Assembly (NCBI GenBank): GCA_002698985.1
Contig: PAAY01000029.1
Location: 1-64,000, forward strand
DNA: 64,000 nucleotides
Direction of reading: 5' to 3'
Source of the DNA: Saprospirales bacterium
GTDB lineage: Bacteria > Bacteroidota > Bacteroidia > Chitinophagales > Saprospiraceae
This document shows, piece by piece, positions 17,583 to 27,169 of this stretch. The stretch's first letter is position 1, and every line of letters starts with the position of its first letter. The position numbers and the translations under genes are program-made. The notes beneath the pieces were generated by a model. That model was not told the origin of the DNA. It was given only the letters and a program-made list of their open reading frames with translations, and searched no databases.

Positions 17583-18536
17583 ATGATGCCTGGAAAAACA
17601 CTATTTATCCACATGGCAGTGCGCAGCCTTTGCACTGCCCTCTTCACCTGTAGTTTGGCTTTTTCGCTGAATGCACAGGATTGTTACACCATCACCAATG
17701 CCAACAATGGCCAGGGAGATACCGGACTCAACGGTTATTACGAATACGCAGGTACGCAATACGGCTGTCAGAAATTCATCAAAGTAGGTGAATTGAACGG
17801 CCAGCCCAGCTCTGCCACATACGGTGTCGAGCGCATGTATGGTTATTTCTGGTCATTGGTCAGAAAGAGCGACAATGTGATGCGCTACATGAAGGTGACC
17901 AGTAATTGCACCATTCCCAACAGCGGTTACACGCCCTGTTGCAACCAGGGCGGCGACCCGCAGTTTACCCTCATCGGTGAAAACTCCTGCGCAGAATTCG
18001 TGCTTCCGGTTGAGCTGAGCGCTTTCAATGCTCAGAAGCTCAGCGACAGAATTCTACTCCATTGGCAAACAGAAACCGAAACCAACAACGACGGCTTCGA
18101 AATTCAGCGCAGCGCCGACGGAAAGCACTGGGAAACACTCGACTTCGTGCCCGGATACGGCACCACCCTCATTGCCCGAAGCTACAGCTGGGAAGACCAA
18201 CGACCTTTGCACGGCATCGCCTATTACCGCCTTCGGCAACGGGATTTCGACGGCTCAGTGGAATACTCCAAAATATTGAGCGTCAGCAATGGCACTGTGT
18301 CGCAGCCATTCAGCTTTCACCCAAACCCGACCAGCTCATCCCTGACTGTCAGCATTCCGGATGCTGAAGGGACGGTGTTCATCACCGATCTGGCAGGAAG
18401 GGTTTTGCGGAAGATGCCCATCACTGCATCCAGCCTGCGCATAGACCTGGATGAGCTGCCTTCCGGTATTTACCTCATCGGTCTGAGAGACCATTACGGC
18501 TGGGTGCACCAGGACAAACTCATCGTCTCCAAATAA
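17583..18536 (+). CDS. Exported hypothetical protein with T9SS type A tail
   Basis: The start is placed at the paired ATGs 17583/17586, which open a good signal peptide ending in AFSLNAQ; a longer frame reaching 17415 would overlap the acs terminator. The mature part (317 residues in total) begins with a small Cys-containing domain of unknown type (DCYTITNANNGQGDTGLNGYY; CTIPNSGYTPCCNQGG). Next comes the common Bacteroidota segment LPVELSAFNAQ...LHWQTETETNNDGFEIQRSADG, a linker found before many sorting domains. It ends in FSFHPNPTSSSLTVSI...GIYLIGL, a T9SS type A signal. A surface or secreted role is likely; the N-terminal domain was not recognised. Confidence 0.82.
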   Translation: MMPGKTLFIHMAVRSLCTALFTCSLAFSLNAQDCYTITNANNGQGDTGLNGYYEYAGTQYGCQKFIKVGELNGQPSSATYGVERMYGYFWSLVRKSDNVMRYMKVTSNCTIPNSGYTPCCNQGGDPQFTLIGENSCAEFVLPVELSAFNAQKLSDRILLHWQTETETNNDGFEIQRSADGKHWETLDFVPGYGTTLIARSYSWEDQRPLHGIAYYRLRQRDFDGSVEYSKILSVSNGTVSQPFSFHPNPTSSSLTVSIPDAEGTVFITDLAGRVLRKMPITASSLRIDLDELPSGIYLIGLRDHYGWVHQDKLIVSK

Positions 18537-18559
18537 AAAAGCTGCCCCGCTGGAGCAGC
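18535..18559 (-). terminator. Terminator of the 780-residue T9SS protein gene
   Basis: On the minus strand GCTGCTCC, loop AGC and GGGGCAGC form an 8 bp stem with one G-T pair, followed by TTTTTT. It lies about 75 bases past the stop at 18635. Confidence 0.75.
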
Positions 18560-18634
18560 CATAAACGTTGTTCACCACTTGAGCAACGCTCTTTACCCAA
18601 GATTCCCTTACTCTTCAAGCGGGCTTGGTCCCGC

Positions 18635-20977
18635 TTATTTCACTTTCAGGAATGGCTTCAGGGTGATGCCATCCTGGCTGATGAGTCTTATCTGGTAGAG
18701 TCCTTTCGACTGGTTGTCGAGGGCGAAACGGAACTGCTGGCGGGCATCAGGGCTCACTTTTTCGCTTGCAATCACTTGTCCCAATGAATTCACCAGTTGC
18801 AGTTCGCCAACCGGCATTTGGTCTGCTTCGGCAAAATCCACCTGCACGAAATCAGTTGCCGGGTTGGGATAGAGCTTGACTTTAAGCTGTGGGTCACCGG
18901 AAACAATATGATCAGAAATGCCAAATGGTTTCACCGGCAGGTCATTCACTTTCCTTCGGTAAATGCCATGCCCTTCCACGGCTGCGTAAAGGTATTTGCT
19001 GTCATTTGCCAGGCTGGTGATGGTAAGCAGTTCATCAGCCAGAAGCGGCAGACCCTCACTGAAATCGACCAAGACGTCTCCCATATTACCTGACCGTATG
19101 ACACCCTTAGGAGTGGCAATCAGCAGGTTACCTCTTACAAAGAGAAGTCTGTCAGCAGTGGAATGGAACTTTTGAATCATGTATGGGTGTTCAATCACTG
19201 TTTCTTCTTTGGCGGTCAGGTCAATCCGGATCAGGTGCAAGCCATCGAATGCGAACAGATGCGAGCCCTTCTTCATGAGGTCTGAAGCCCCTGTTGCCTC
19301 AGAGATCTGAACAGGCATAAATTGGTCTTTCACAAATTTGAAAACACCGGTATAAGGTCCACTGGCATAGATGGTTCTGTTTGCAGGATCGTGGGCCAGC
19401 GCAGTGATGGCCGCATATGTCGGGATGCCATAATTGCCCAGGGTGATCCAGGTATTTCCGGCATCGGTTGAACGCATTACGCCACCGTTGTAGCCACAAA
19501 ATACCCTGTTTCCGAAGGCGGCAATGGAATAAAATGTCCTGCCGGTAGGGATGTTGGAGTTTTTGACGGAAAAAGTCTCCCCACCATCCACCGAATATTG
19601 AAAAGTAGTCTTGCCAAAAACGGCGTTGACAGAATAGATGACAGCATTGGTGTTTGCAGAATTGAAAAAGCTATTGGAACTGGTGAGTTGACGAACCTTT
19701 CCATAACCCCTACCTGAGGTCCAGGTCTCATTTTCTGAATCGTACATCAGCAAATTGCCTGCAAAGGGGAAACTGGCTGTCAGCTTTCCATCCATGATGG
19801 CCAGCTGGTCCAATTTGATAAGCGTCTCTTCCAAATCTCCATCCGCAGGCTCCCAGGTGAGGCCATCATCAGATGAGGTGAAGACGCCACCGTCTCCGCT
19901 GAGAAAGAGCCTGAAACCATTGTCGTAGATCCGGGCATTCCGAAGAAAACCCACTTCTTCCAAGCCCTCGGCATAGCTCCAGCTCTTACCTCCGCTCACC
20001 GAAGTAAGCACCGTGTTATTTCTGATGAGCAACAAGTTGTTTCCTGAACTCACCAGGCTGCTCGATTCATCGGAAAGGGACAAAGTTATTTTTGTCTTTT
20101 CCCAGTTTTCACCACCGTCCTTCGAGCGGAACAAGCTCGTTCTGGAAACCTCATCCTCCGGATAATCTGCAAGGAGGAAGGTGCTGATACCTGCTGTTGC
20201 CACGGCTTTTGGCCGGATGTTATCGGGTAGCTTGTCGGCTAGAACCCAATTCAGTCCGGCGTGTGGCGACAAGTACAGCTGACCGCAATTGGTCATTGCC
20301 AATACCAGGTCCTTACCGTCGGAGATGGTGTAACCCACTTCACAAGCATTTTCAAGTCCTTCGGCTTGCACCCAGGATTCTCCGTCATTGTCAGAAGTGT
20401 AAACTACGTTGGCATCTTTCAAAGTTCCTATTGCAACAGCAACTCCACTTTCTTCCAGGTAATCGATGGAGCGGGGTTTGAATCCATCCTGTGATATACT
20501 CTCCATGGGATGCCAGCTCTGGCCGTTGTCTTTGGAGATGTACATGGAGGACACCCCGGAAGTGGTATTCTGATAAATGAGAACCATGTTGCTGCCAAGT
20601 TCTGTGAGTGATCCGTAGAAGCCCGACTCAGGCAGACCATCGTCACTGGGCAGCCATTTGTTGTTGATAAAATCGAACCTGAAGACGGTGTTGGAAGTTT
20701 GCTCCACACCGAAAATGTGGGCTTCTCTGATGATCACATTTTCGAGCTGAAAACCTTCAGGGAGGCCTTCTGAAATGTCCTGCCAGCTTTGACCGGCATT
20801 GGCACTGAACATAACTCTGTCTGCATTCTCAACGACAATCCAGTTGTAACGGCTGTCTTTGTATTTGGCCACCTTGCGGGTGGGTTGGTTGGGGAGTGGC
20901 GTCCATTGCGCAGCGACTGGAAAGGCAATGAGAAAGCTGAACAGCCAGGTGGCTGTGAGGTAAATAAGCTGTTTCAT
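18635..20977 (-). CDS. BNR/sortilin-like repeat protein with T9SS type A tail
   Basis: The 780-residue product has a signal peptide (MKQLIYLTATWLFSFLIAFP...) and a large propeller built of Asp-box-like units. At least eight are visible, such as SANAGQSWQD, SKDNGQSWHP, TSDNDGESW, SKDGGENW, SSDDGLTWEP, SVDGGETF and STDAGNTWIT. Such units occur in BNR, sialidase-like and VPS10/sortilin-type propellers; catalytic sialidase residues were not identified, so binding is as likely as hydrolysis. The last 75 residues (VKLYPNPATDFVQVDF ... GLYQIRLIS) form a T9SS type A sorting domain. It follows the barrel-protein gene by 84 bases on the same strand and may be cotranscribed with it. Confidence 0.87.
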   Translation of the reverse strand: MKQLIYLTATWLFSFLIAFPVAAQWTPLPNQPTRKVAKYKDSRYNWIVVENADRVMFSANAGQSWQDISEGLPEGFQLENVIIREAHIFGVEQTSNTVFRFDFINNKWLPSDDGLPESGFYGSLTELGSNMVLIYQNTTSGVSSMYISKDNGQSWHPMESISQDGFKPRSIDYLEESGVAVAIGTLKDANVVYTSDNDGESWVQAEGLENACEVGYTISDGKDLVLAMTNCGQLYLSPHAGLNWVLADKLPDNIRPKAVATAGISTFLLADYPEDEVSRTSLFRSKDGGENWEKTKITLSLSDESSSLVSSGNNLLLIRNNTVLTSVSGGKSWSYAEGLEEVGFLRNARIYDNGFRLFLSGDGGVFTSSDDGLTWEPADGDLEETLIKLDQLAIMDGKLTASFPFAGNLLMYDSENETWTSGRGYGKVRQLTSSNSFFNSANTNAVIYSVNAVFGKTTFQYSVDGGETFSVKNSNIPTGRTFYSIAAFGNRVFCGYNGGVMRSTDAGNTWITLGNYGIPTYAAITALAHDPANRTIYASGPYTGVFKFVKDQFMPVQISEATGASDLMKKGSHLFAFDGLHLIRIDLTAKEETVIEHPYMIQKFHSTADRLLFVRGNLLIATPKGVIRSGNMGDVLVDFSEGLPLLADELLTITSLANDSKYLYAAVEGHGIYRRKVNDLPVKPFGISDHIVSGDPQLKVKLYPNPATDFVQVDFAEADQMPVGELQLVNSLGQVIASEKVSPDARQQFRFALDNQSKGLYQIRLISQDGITLKPFLKVK

Positions 20978-21061
20978 GATTTTGGAAATTGAGGTTAAAA
21001 AAAAGAGGTTGACCTGCGAACGATGGAACGCAGCACCAACCTCGTTGACTTGTCTATTGGA

Positions 21062-21673
21062 TCACTTCAGGCGATAGCCCAAACCAATCGAAAGAATTGA
21101 GACGTTGAAGCCTATTTCGGAATTGATGGTAAGATTGGGGCTCAGGGCATAGCGTGCACCGAGGAATCCGCTGAAAGCAGGCTTCCAGGTGCTTTTTATT
21201 CCCAGATGGTTTTCATAATCCGAAAGGCGGAGTGTTGAGAGGTCGCCTCCGGGATTACCGGTCATTTTGCTGTAATGGAACCCCATGGACATGCCTCCGT
21301 AGATGTCAATGTTGTCTCGCTTCGTAAAATGAATGGCAGGCCGGATGGCTGCGAAATACAAAGCATTGGTCCAGGTTGCATAAGCCTGATCGGTGAAAAA
21401 ATGTTTTGAAGATGTTGAGATGGAATGTCCAATCAAAAAGTCCACCCCGAAAATGGGACTGACCATGTAACTGAGCCCTGCACTCACAGGCGGCACATCT
21501 ACAGTGGCCTTGTCAGCAACATAAGTTGGAAGAGCTCCGACTAATACAATCGCATCCCATTGTTGTGCGGCGAAGAGACGGGTAGGTCCGTTCTGTGAAT
21601 AATCTTGTGAGTAAGAAATCCTGGACGTGAGCATCGATAGGACGATCAATGCGAGAATTGTTGAGGTACGCAT
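21062..21673 (-). CDS. Outer-membrane beta-barrel protein, unknown function
   Basis: The 203-residue product has a signal peptide ending in SYSQ. Amphipathic strands follow, with alternating aromatic and small residues (PVSAGLSYMVSPIFGVDFLIG, ALYFAAIRPAIHFTKRD, IDIYGGMSMGFHYSKM, FSGFLGARYALSPNLTINSEIGFN), and the protein ends IGLGYRLK. This is the general pattern of small PorT/OmpW-like barrels in Bacteroidota. No specific family was recognised. The gene is followed by the BNR-like T9SS protein, so it could help anchor or display that product, but this is only a position-based guess. Confidence 0.72.
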   Translation of the reverse strand: MRTSTILALIVLSMLTSRISYSQDYSQNGPTRLFAAQQWDAIVLVGALPTYVADKATVDVPPVSAGLSYMVSPIFGVDFLIGHSISTSSKHFFTDQAYATWTNALYFAAIRPAIHFTKRDNIDIYGGMSMGFHYSKMTGNPGGDLSTLRLSDYENHLGIKSTWKPAFSGFLGARYALSPNLTINSEIGFNVSILSIGLGYRLK

Positions 21674-22035
21674 GGCGAAAACATTTGGTTATTGGGTTGT
21701 AAACTAGACATCGGCTGGGTTTGCCTGGGCTTTGGAAGTTAGTATTCGTGCAAGGAAGCAAATGAAAAGGAATACAACCGCTTGGTTTTGGTTTACGCTC
21801 CAAATGTATGGGTAGAATTGAAAGGATGCCGGCCATTTTTGCCAGCGGCGAGAAAACGGACACGAACGGTCATGGAAGATCTGCCACCGGGAATTTCGCA
21901 GTTGAGCGCAATAGGCACGAAACGAACATTGTTCTGCCAGACTTCCGGCAACAAAGCCTTTCCAGACGATCCGGAAAAATACAGACCCGTTTACCGAAGG
22001 ATATTTGAAATTGGAAAAGATGCGCAACACACGGA
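21674..22035. other. Intergenic region upstream of the barrel-protein gene
   Basis: The 362-base region holds no supported gene. The only notable site is a TACATTTG box on the minus strand at 21801-21808. Confidence 0.5.
21801..21808 (-). promoter_or_regulatory. Candidate -7 box for the barrel-protein gene
   Basis: TACATTTG fits the Bacteroidota -7 consensus TAnnTTTG. It would place the 5' end about 120 nt ahead of the ATG at 21673. No clear -33 TTTG was confirmed. Confidence 0.4.
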
Positions 22036-23205
22036 TCAATCCATCAGCAAGGTTATTCCGAAAGCAATAACGGTGAGCACCATGCCGATCATGAAGATGT
22101 TGTAGGTGATGCGCAGGCGGCGGTACTTGTTGCCGAGGGTACGGCCGAGAAAGTACAAGTCATTGACGATGGAGTTGTCCAGGAGTTCATCGTTTAGCAG
22201 CACCTTGTGAAGGTATTTGCGGTAAGTCTCCATGTCCATCTTGTAAAAATTGCCGAAGAAAAAGAGGTTGGATTTCCCCTGGTCAATCAGGCTGGGATCG
22301 GTGATACCGGTCATTTTCACAGGCCGTGTGGCCATTGTTGCATAAACGATCGAAAGGACGCAGGTGAGCAGCAAAGTAACGGTTGGCAAGAGCAGCTTGG
22401 TGTCTTCCATCACCCGTGGCAACAACAAGGGAATACCCAAGGTGATCAACAAGGAATTGATCGAAAGCATGATGTTGGCCTTGTTGTCGGCAATGTTGGT
22501 CAGGTCGATCTGGTTGCGCAGCGTGGTTTTGAACATCATCTGCGCACTCTTGCTCTTCTTGATGGTGAAATTGAGGTCCTCTCCGGTCGAATCTCCTTTT
22601 TGCTCACCGTTTTGGATTTCCTGCTTTCTCTTTTTCAGCTTTTTAAGGGTCTTGCGTTTTTCTTCACCGTACTTGGCCTGGCCTTCACCGGTGTAGAATT
22701 TGTGATTCTTCCAGAAATTCAGGTTGTTCTCCACCCAGGCGGATTCGTCCATTTCTTTGCCGCAGAAAACTTTCCATTCGTGGCGAAGGGCATCTGATTT
22801 GGCGAGGTAGTCACCGCTGAGATTGTTGAAATCCGCATCCTTGATGAGCTTTTCGAGCAAGGTATTTGGCTCCACCGTTACTTTGGTGACTTCGATGAGC
22901 TGCTTTATTTGATTGATTTTCTCTTCGTCAACACCCTGGCTTCTCAGGTATTTTTCGGCAATTTCCTTGCTCTTTTCCTCGTGCTCATCGTACCGGGCGG
23001 TGAAGCCGGTATCGTGAAACAGCGCTGCCAGTTCAAGCAATTCTTTCTCCTCATCGGAAAGCCGGTAAGCCTCAGCCAGCTGTAAGACAGATTCCCGCAC
23101 GGCAAGGGTATGTGCGAGGTCGTGGTATTTATGATCAGCAGACAGGCCCTTTTTGAGCAGGTCAACAACGTACTGTTCAGCCTTCTTTACCAATTCAGTT
23201 TGCAT
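22036..23205 (-). CDS. HD-domain protein fused to a PycTM/DUF5706 membrane effector module
   Basis: Residues 1-180 of the 389-residue product form an HD phosphohydrolase domain. His28/His32 (YHDLAH), His64-Asp65 (LFHDTGF) and a later Asp123/125 (KDADF) could bind metal. A lysine-rich linker follows (about 180-220). From 221 a membrane module starts with LRNQIDLTNIADNKANIML, two adjacent helices (about 245-264 and 271-290), the LFFFGNFYKM segment and a last helix (368-387). This arrangement matches DUF5706, the module of Pycsar effectors such as PycTM, which disrupt the inner membrane on binding cCMP or cUMP during phage infection. No pyrimidine cyclase is visible anywhere in the window. It may be an effector controlled in trans, a housekeeping nucleotide-responsive protein, or an orphan. 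Domain assignment confident, function inferred. Confidence 0.9.
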   Translation of the reverse strand: MQTELVKKAEQYVVDLLKKGLSADHKYHDLAHTLAVRESVLQLAEAYRLSDEEKELLELAALFHDTGFTARYDEHEEKSKEIAEKYLRSQGVDEEKINQIKQLIEVTKVTVEPNTLLEKLIKDADFNNLSGDYLAKSDALRHEWKVFCGKEMDESAWVENNLNFWKNHKFYTGEGQAKYGEEKRKTLKKLKKRKQEIQNGEQKGDSTGEDLNFTIKKSKSAQMMFKTTLRNQIDLTNIADNKANIMLSINSLLITLGIPLLLPRVMEDTKLLLPTVTLLLTCVLSIVYATMATRPVKMTGITDPSLIDQGKSNLFFFGNFYKMDMETYRKYLHKVLLNDELLDNSIVNDLYFLGRTLGNKYRRLRITYNIFMIGMVLTVIAFGITLLMD

Positions 23206-23601
23206 AGGTCAGCAGTGTCACGAGTTGCGAAGATAGGGAGCAAGGAGCTGACAATCATTACTAAACAACTATTTATACCCAAGTCTAAGTAGTTTGGAGA
23301 AATTCCAGCATTAAACTTCAGCAAGAATTGGGAGTTTGGCCGGCTTCGCCGCCCAAACCACTTCGTTTTGAGTATATTCGGAAACAAACATTTCATGCAT
23401 AGCCGTAGTGCTTAAAGAGGAAGCGCCCCGGCAACCAAGTTGCAAGGGCGGCTTCCAGTCCTGCATTTGTAACCCACTGCCAGTATTGGAGTTAAACAGC
23501 TGGGCTACTTCAATTCAAGGGATACGAATTGAATGTAAGCTAAACCAAAACGAATTAGCTCGGTGTGTCGACCAGTCAGGTCGTATTAAAAAATGTGCTA
23601 A
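23206..23601. other. Gene-free region with one repeat-element copy
   Basis: No supported gene lies here. The left part includes a TATCTTCGC box (23227-23235) 23 bases before the HD-PycTM start. The centre is repeat copy B (23272-23380). A 65-residue frame at 23408-23605 has no recognisable features. Confidence 0.55.
23272..23380. repeat. Interspersed repeat element, copy B
   Basis: This copy shares with copy A the left end TTTATACCCAAGTC, then a GAAATTCCAGCAT-like segment, and the right end CCGCCCAAACCACTTCGTTTTGAGTATATTCG (read as CCGCCCAAACCACTT plus TTTTGAGTATATTCG). Internally GGCGAAGCCG-type bases make a small palindrome. No gene is carried. Confidence 0.75.
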
Positions 23602-24000
23602 CTAACAAGATGGCAGAAAAAGGAAGAAATAATCCATAGAATTAGTCAGACCGTTTTTCACTACCAGTATGGCATACTTCCCACAGACACACGGAGTTAC
23701 AGGGCCATCGACAGGCTTGACTCCGTTGATGTACCAACGCATTTTGATGTATTGGCCTGGATCCAGGTCAGGAGGAAGGTTGGAAGCGTCGATTGATTCT
23801 CCTTTTGACTGCAAATGGGCAGAGAGGCTGATTCCGGCATCTCCGCAATAGCTGGCGGTGACATAGACGTCTGTTCCTGCTGCTTCTGTAGTGAATGTAA
23901 GCTGCTCACCGGCTTCAACTGGCGGGGTCACGGTAAATGTGAATGATGAGAACATCAATGGCATTCCCACCATCAATGCAAGAAGGGTCAGTGTTTTCAT
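23602..24000 (-). CDS. Small exported protein of unknown function
   Basis: The 132-residue product has a signal peptide MKTLTLLALMVGMPLMFSSF. The mature part looks like one beta-sandwich domain (GEQLTFTTEAAGTDVYVTASY; GQYIKMRWYINGVKP), with four cysteines at CGDAG, PCVCGKY and the C-terminal SC that could form disulphides. I recognise no family. The gene is preceded by ClpB transcription from the same strand, with 219 bases between them, so it probably has its own promoter. A periplasmic or secreted location is inferred from the signal peptide only. Confidence 0.7.
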   Translation of the reverse strand: MKTLTLLALMVGMPLMFSSFTFTVTPPVEAGEQLTFTTEAAGTDVYVTASYCGDAGISLSAHLQSKGESIDASNLPPDLDPGQYIKMRWYINGVKPVDGPVTPCVCGKYAILVVKNGLTNSMDYFFLFLPSC

Positions 24001-24219
24001 GGCAAATGGTTTTTTTGACAGCGATGCATAAGCAACCTGTCAGGTTACATAATTGGACTGTGCATCTGCAGAATGCCGGGCATTGAAACGGATTCAACTT
24101 CTGCCGGACAATTGCCCGAAGGCAATATGCAGGTTTTGACCTGCCCTGCGCTCAGTTGATCCATATCCGGCACCTCTCCAACCATTAGCGGTTGCCATGA
24201 ATTTACAAACGGAGAAAGG

Positions 24220-26997
24220 TTACTTGTCTTTGTCTTTCAACTTATCGGCTGCTTGCTGAACATCCTTTGCAGCTTTTTCAAGTTTTTTCAGTTGCTGTTC
24301 CTTTTTGGATTTGGCAGGTGCTTTGGCTATTGGACCTGCTGTTGATTCATTGTTTTTTGCCAGCCAGGCTGCCACCGTTTGTGCACCTTTCGGAGCCTTG
24401 TTCACAAATGCCAATGCCCCGTTTTCAACGGTGACATAAACCGTATCGCCTTTGGCAAAATCGCCACCGATCACATACTTGGCCAGCTCGTCGATGAGCA
24501 GATCCTGCAAGGCGCGTTTCATGGGCCGGGCCCCATATTGGGGATCGTAACCGGCATCGGCCAGTAAATCCAGGGCTTCACCGGTGATGGCAAACTCCAT
24601 CCCCTGCCGGGCCAGCAATTTTTCAACCTTCTTGAGCAGCAAGACCAGGATCTGCCGGATTTCTTCCTTCGTCAATGGCAGGAACATGATCACCTCATCG
24701 ATCCTGTTGAGAAACTCAGGCCGCAGGTTTTCTATCAGCGTGTCGATCACTTCCTGTTTGGTGGTGGCGATGATGTCCTCCCGGTGCTCCTCCCCTACCG
24801 CTTCCAGGTCTTCGAAATTTTCCATGATCTTTTCGGCGGCCATGTTGGAGGTCATGATGACGATTGCATTCTTGAAATTGGCCACACGGCCTTTGTTATC
24901 CGTAAGGCGGCCTTCGTCCAGCACCTGCAACAGGATGTTGAAAGTGTCCGGGTGGGCCTTTTCAATTTCATCGAGCAAAACGATGGAATAGGGCCTGCGG
25001 CGCACGGCTTCTGTCAGTTGCCCGCCCTCGTCGTAACCAATGTAGCCGGGAGGCGCCCCCACCAGCCGGCTCACATTGTGTCGCTCCTGGTACTCGCTCA
25101 TATCCAGCCGGATGATGGCGTGCTCGTCGTTGAAAAGCACCTCGGCCAGCGCTTTGGCCAGCTCGGTTTTACCCACCCCGGTAGGCCCCAGAAAGATGAA
25201 GGATCCGATGGGCCGGTTTTCGTCCTGAAGGCCGGAGCGGCTGCGGCGTACGGCGTCCGACACGGCTTTGACCGCCTGGTCCTGGCCGATCAGGCGTTTG
25301 TGAAGTTCCTGCTCCAGGTGCAGCAGTTTTTCCTTTTCGCTTTGCAACATACGGGTAACGGGGATGCCGGTCCAACGCGCCACAATGGCGGCAATGTCAT
25401 CGGCGGTGACCTCCTGGTTGGTGAAGCGGTTTTCTTCGGGTAGTTGGGCCAGTTTGTTTTCAGCCTCCTGCACCTTTTTCTGAAGTCCCGGTAAGTCACC
25501 GTAACGGATCTTGGCCACCTTCTCCAGGTCGCTGTTTCGCTCGGCTTTTTCGGCCTCCAGTTCCAGTTGTTCAATTTGCTTTTTGAGCGCCTGAATCACG
25601 TCGATGATCTCCTTTTCATTGCGCCAGGCGGCGCGAATGCTGTCCCGCTTCTCACGGGCATTGGCGATGAGGCTGTTGATGGCCTCCACTTTTTCGGTGG
25701 CACCCTCGCGCTTCAGGGCCTCACGTTCAATTTCCAGTTGGCGCACCTTGCGGTCCCATTCATCCACCACTTCGGGCACGCTGTCCAGTTCAAGGCGGAG
25801 TTTGGCAGCGGCTTCATCGATGAGGTCGATGGCCTTATCCGGCAGGTTTCGTTCCGTAATGTAGCGGTGCGAAAGCTCTGCCGCAGCCACCAGGGCATCA
25901 TCCCGGATGTCGATTTTGTGGTACACCTCGTACTTCTCCTGCAAGCCCCTGAGGATGGAAATGGTTTCCTGCACGGTGGGTTCTTCGATGAGTACTTTCT
26001 GGAAGCGGCGCACCAGTGCCTGGTCTTTTTCGAAATGTCGCTGGTACTCGTCGGGGGTGGTGGCACCGATGGTGCGCAGCTCACCGCGGGCCAGGGCCGG
26101 TTTCAGGATGTTGGCGGCATCCATGGCGCCGTTGCCACCGCCGGCTCCCACCAGGGTGTGTATTTCATCGATGAAGAGGATGATCTCGCCATTGCTCTGC
26201 TGCACCTGCTTGATGACGGCCTTGAGGCGCTCTTCAAATTCGCCTTTGTACTTCGCACCGGCAATGAGGGCCGCAATGTCGAGGGTGTATATTTTTCTGC
26301 TTCGCAAATTCTCGGGCACGTCCTGTTTCACGATTCGCCAGGCAATGCCTTCCACGATGGCGGTTTTTCCAACACCGGCATCTCCCACCAGGATGGGGTT
26401 GTTCTTTTTCCGACGGGAAAGAATGTGCAGCACCCGGCGGATTTCGTCGTCGCGCCCCACGATGGGGTCCAGCTTGCCGGACTCGGCCTGCTGATTCAGG
26501 TTGACGGCATATTTGGTCAGGGCGTTGAACTGCTCGTCGCTGCTCTGATCGGTCACTTTTTCTCCCTTCCGCAATTCAAGAATGGCCTTCCGCAAACCTT
26601 CCTCGGTGGCTCCCAGCAGGCGCAGCATTTTCCCTCCTGCATCATTGCCCTGCACGATGCCCAGCAAGATCAGCTCGATGCTGATGTACTGGTCGCCGTA
26701 ATCGGGCAACAACTTTTTTGCCCTTGCAAGTGCCTTGTTGGCCTCAGGGGTGAGGTACTGCTTTTCGGTACCTGCCACTTTGGGCACCTTGGCTATCAGC
26801 TCATCGATCTGACGGCGGAGCATTTGCATGCTCACACCCGCCTTCTCCAAAAGAAAGGTGGAAACGTGCTCGTCGGTTTCTAGGATTCCTTTGAGCAGGT
26901 GAGCGGTGTCAACTTGCTGCTGGCTGAGCCCAACGGCAATCTGCTGGGCTTTCATGATGGCATCCTGCGCTTTGAGGGTAAAGTTGTCGTAGGTCAT
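24220..26997 (-). CDS. clpB: ATP-dependent chaperone ClpB
   Basis: The start is set at the ATG at 26997 ([14 protein letters not shown]), as in other ClpB; the frame continues upstream without sense. The 925-residue protein has the two-lobed N domain, a first AAA+ module (Walker [14 protein letters not shown]), the coiled-coil middle domain (about 410-520, rich in Glu/Lys) and a second AAA+ module (Walker [15 protein letters not shown]). ClpB extracts polypeptides from aggregates together with DnaK in the cytosol. About 60 extra residues at the C-terminus (AAWLAKN, then [18 protein letters not shown]) make it longer than the usual 860. A TACCTTTG box lies 43 bases upstream; no CIRCE element was seen. 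Confidence 0.97.
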   Translation of the reverse strand: MTYDNFTLKAQDAIMKAQQIAVGLSQQQVDTAHLLKGILETDEHVSTFLLEKAGVSMQMLRRQIDELIAKVPKVAGTEKQYLTPEANKALARAKKLLPDYGDQYISIELILLGIVQGNDAGGKMLRLLGATEEGLRKAILELRKGEKVTDQSSDEQFNALTKYAVNLNQQAESGKLDPIVGRDDEIRRVLHILSRRKKNNPILVGDAGVGKTAIVEGIAWRIVKQDVPENLRSRKIYTLDIAALIAGAKYKGEFEERLKAVIKQVQQSNGEIILFIDEIHTLVGAGGGNGAMDAANILKPALARGELRTIGATTPDEYQRHFEKDQALVRRFQKVLIEEPTVQETISILRGLQEKYEVYHKIDIRDDALVAAAELSHRYITERNLPDKAIDLIDEAAAKLRLELDSVPEVVDEWDRKVRQLEIEREALKREGATEKVEAINSLIANAREKRDSIRAAWRNEKEIIDVIQALKKQIEQLELEAEKAERNSDLEKVAKIRYGDLPGLQKKVQEAENKLAQLPEENRFTNQEVTADDIAAIVARWTGIPVTRMLQSEKEKLLHLEQELHKRLIGQDQAVKAVSDAVRRSRSGLQDENRPIGSFIFLGPTGVGKTELAKALAEVLFNDEHAIIRLDMSEYQERHNVSRLVGAPPGYIGYDEGGQLTEAVRRRPYSIVLLDEIEKAHPDTFNILLQVLDEGRLTDNKGRVANFKNAIVIMTSNMAAEKIMENFEDLEAVGEEHREDIIATTKQEVIDTLIENLRPEFLNRIDEVIMFLPLTKEEIRQILVLLLKKVEKLLARQGMEFAITGEALDLLADAGYDPQYGARPMKRALQDLLIDELAKYVIGGDFAKGDTVYVTVENGALAFVNKAPKGAQTVAAWLAKNNESTAGPIAKAPAKSKKEQQLKKLEKAAKDVQQAADKLKDKDK

Positions 26998-27039
26998 ATT
27001 TTGGAAAGAAGCTTTGCTGTCAATGTTGCGGAACGCCGA

Positions 27040-27047
27040 CAAAGGTA
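27040..27047 (-). promoter_or_regulatory. Candidate -7 box of clpB
   Basis: TACCTTTG on the minus strand fits TAnnTTTG and lies 43 bases before the clpB start. This is consistent with the start chosen at 26997. Confidence 0.5.
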
Positions 27048-27101
27048 GCCAAAGGGAGTCGAACTCCACCGTTGGTATTCGACCAGCAGGGCACACTTTG
27101 C

Positions 27102-27110
27102 TATCTTCGC
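27102..27110 (+). promoter_or_regulatory. Candidate -7 box of the S46 peptidase gene
   Basis: TATCTTCGC resembles the TAnnTTTG box with C for T at one position. The same TTCGC variant recurs upstream of other genes in this window. It lies 60 bases before the ATG at 27170. Confidence 0.35.
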
Positions 27111-27169
27111 CGGGCTGAGATTGATTTAAAATTTTTCACGGCTCGATGCCAAAAACAAAACCATCCGAT

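Noticed and set aside
21704-22039. A 111-residue frame between the barrel-protein and HD-PycTM genes
   Set aside because: Its composition is unlike the neighbours, it overlaps a promoter candidate and it resembles no family.
23408-23605. A 65-residue frame in the repeat-containing gap
   Set aside because: No ribosome site, no domain and odd composition; treated as intergenic.
25567-26883. A 438-residue frame antisense to clpB
   Set aside because: It is a shadow of a highly conserved chaperone gene.
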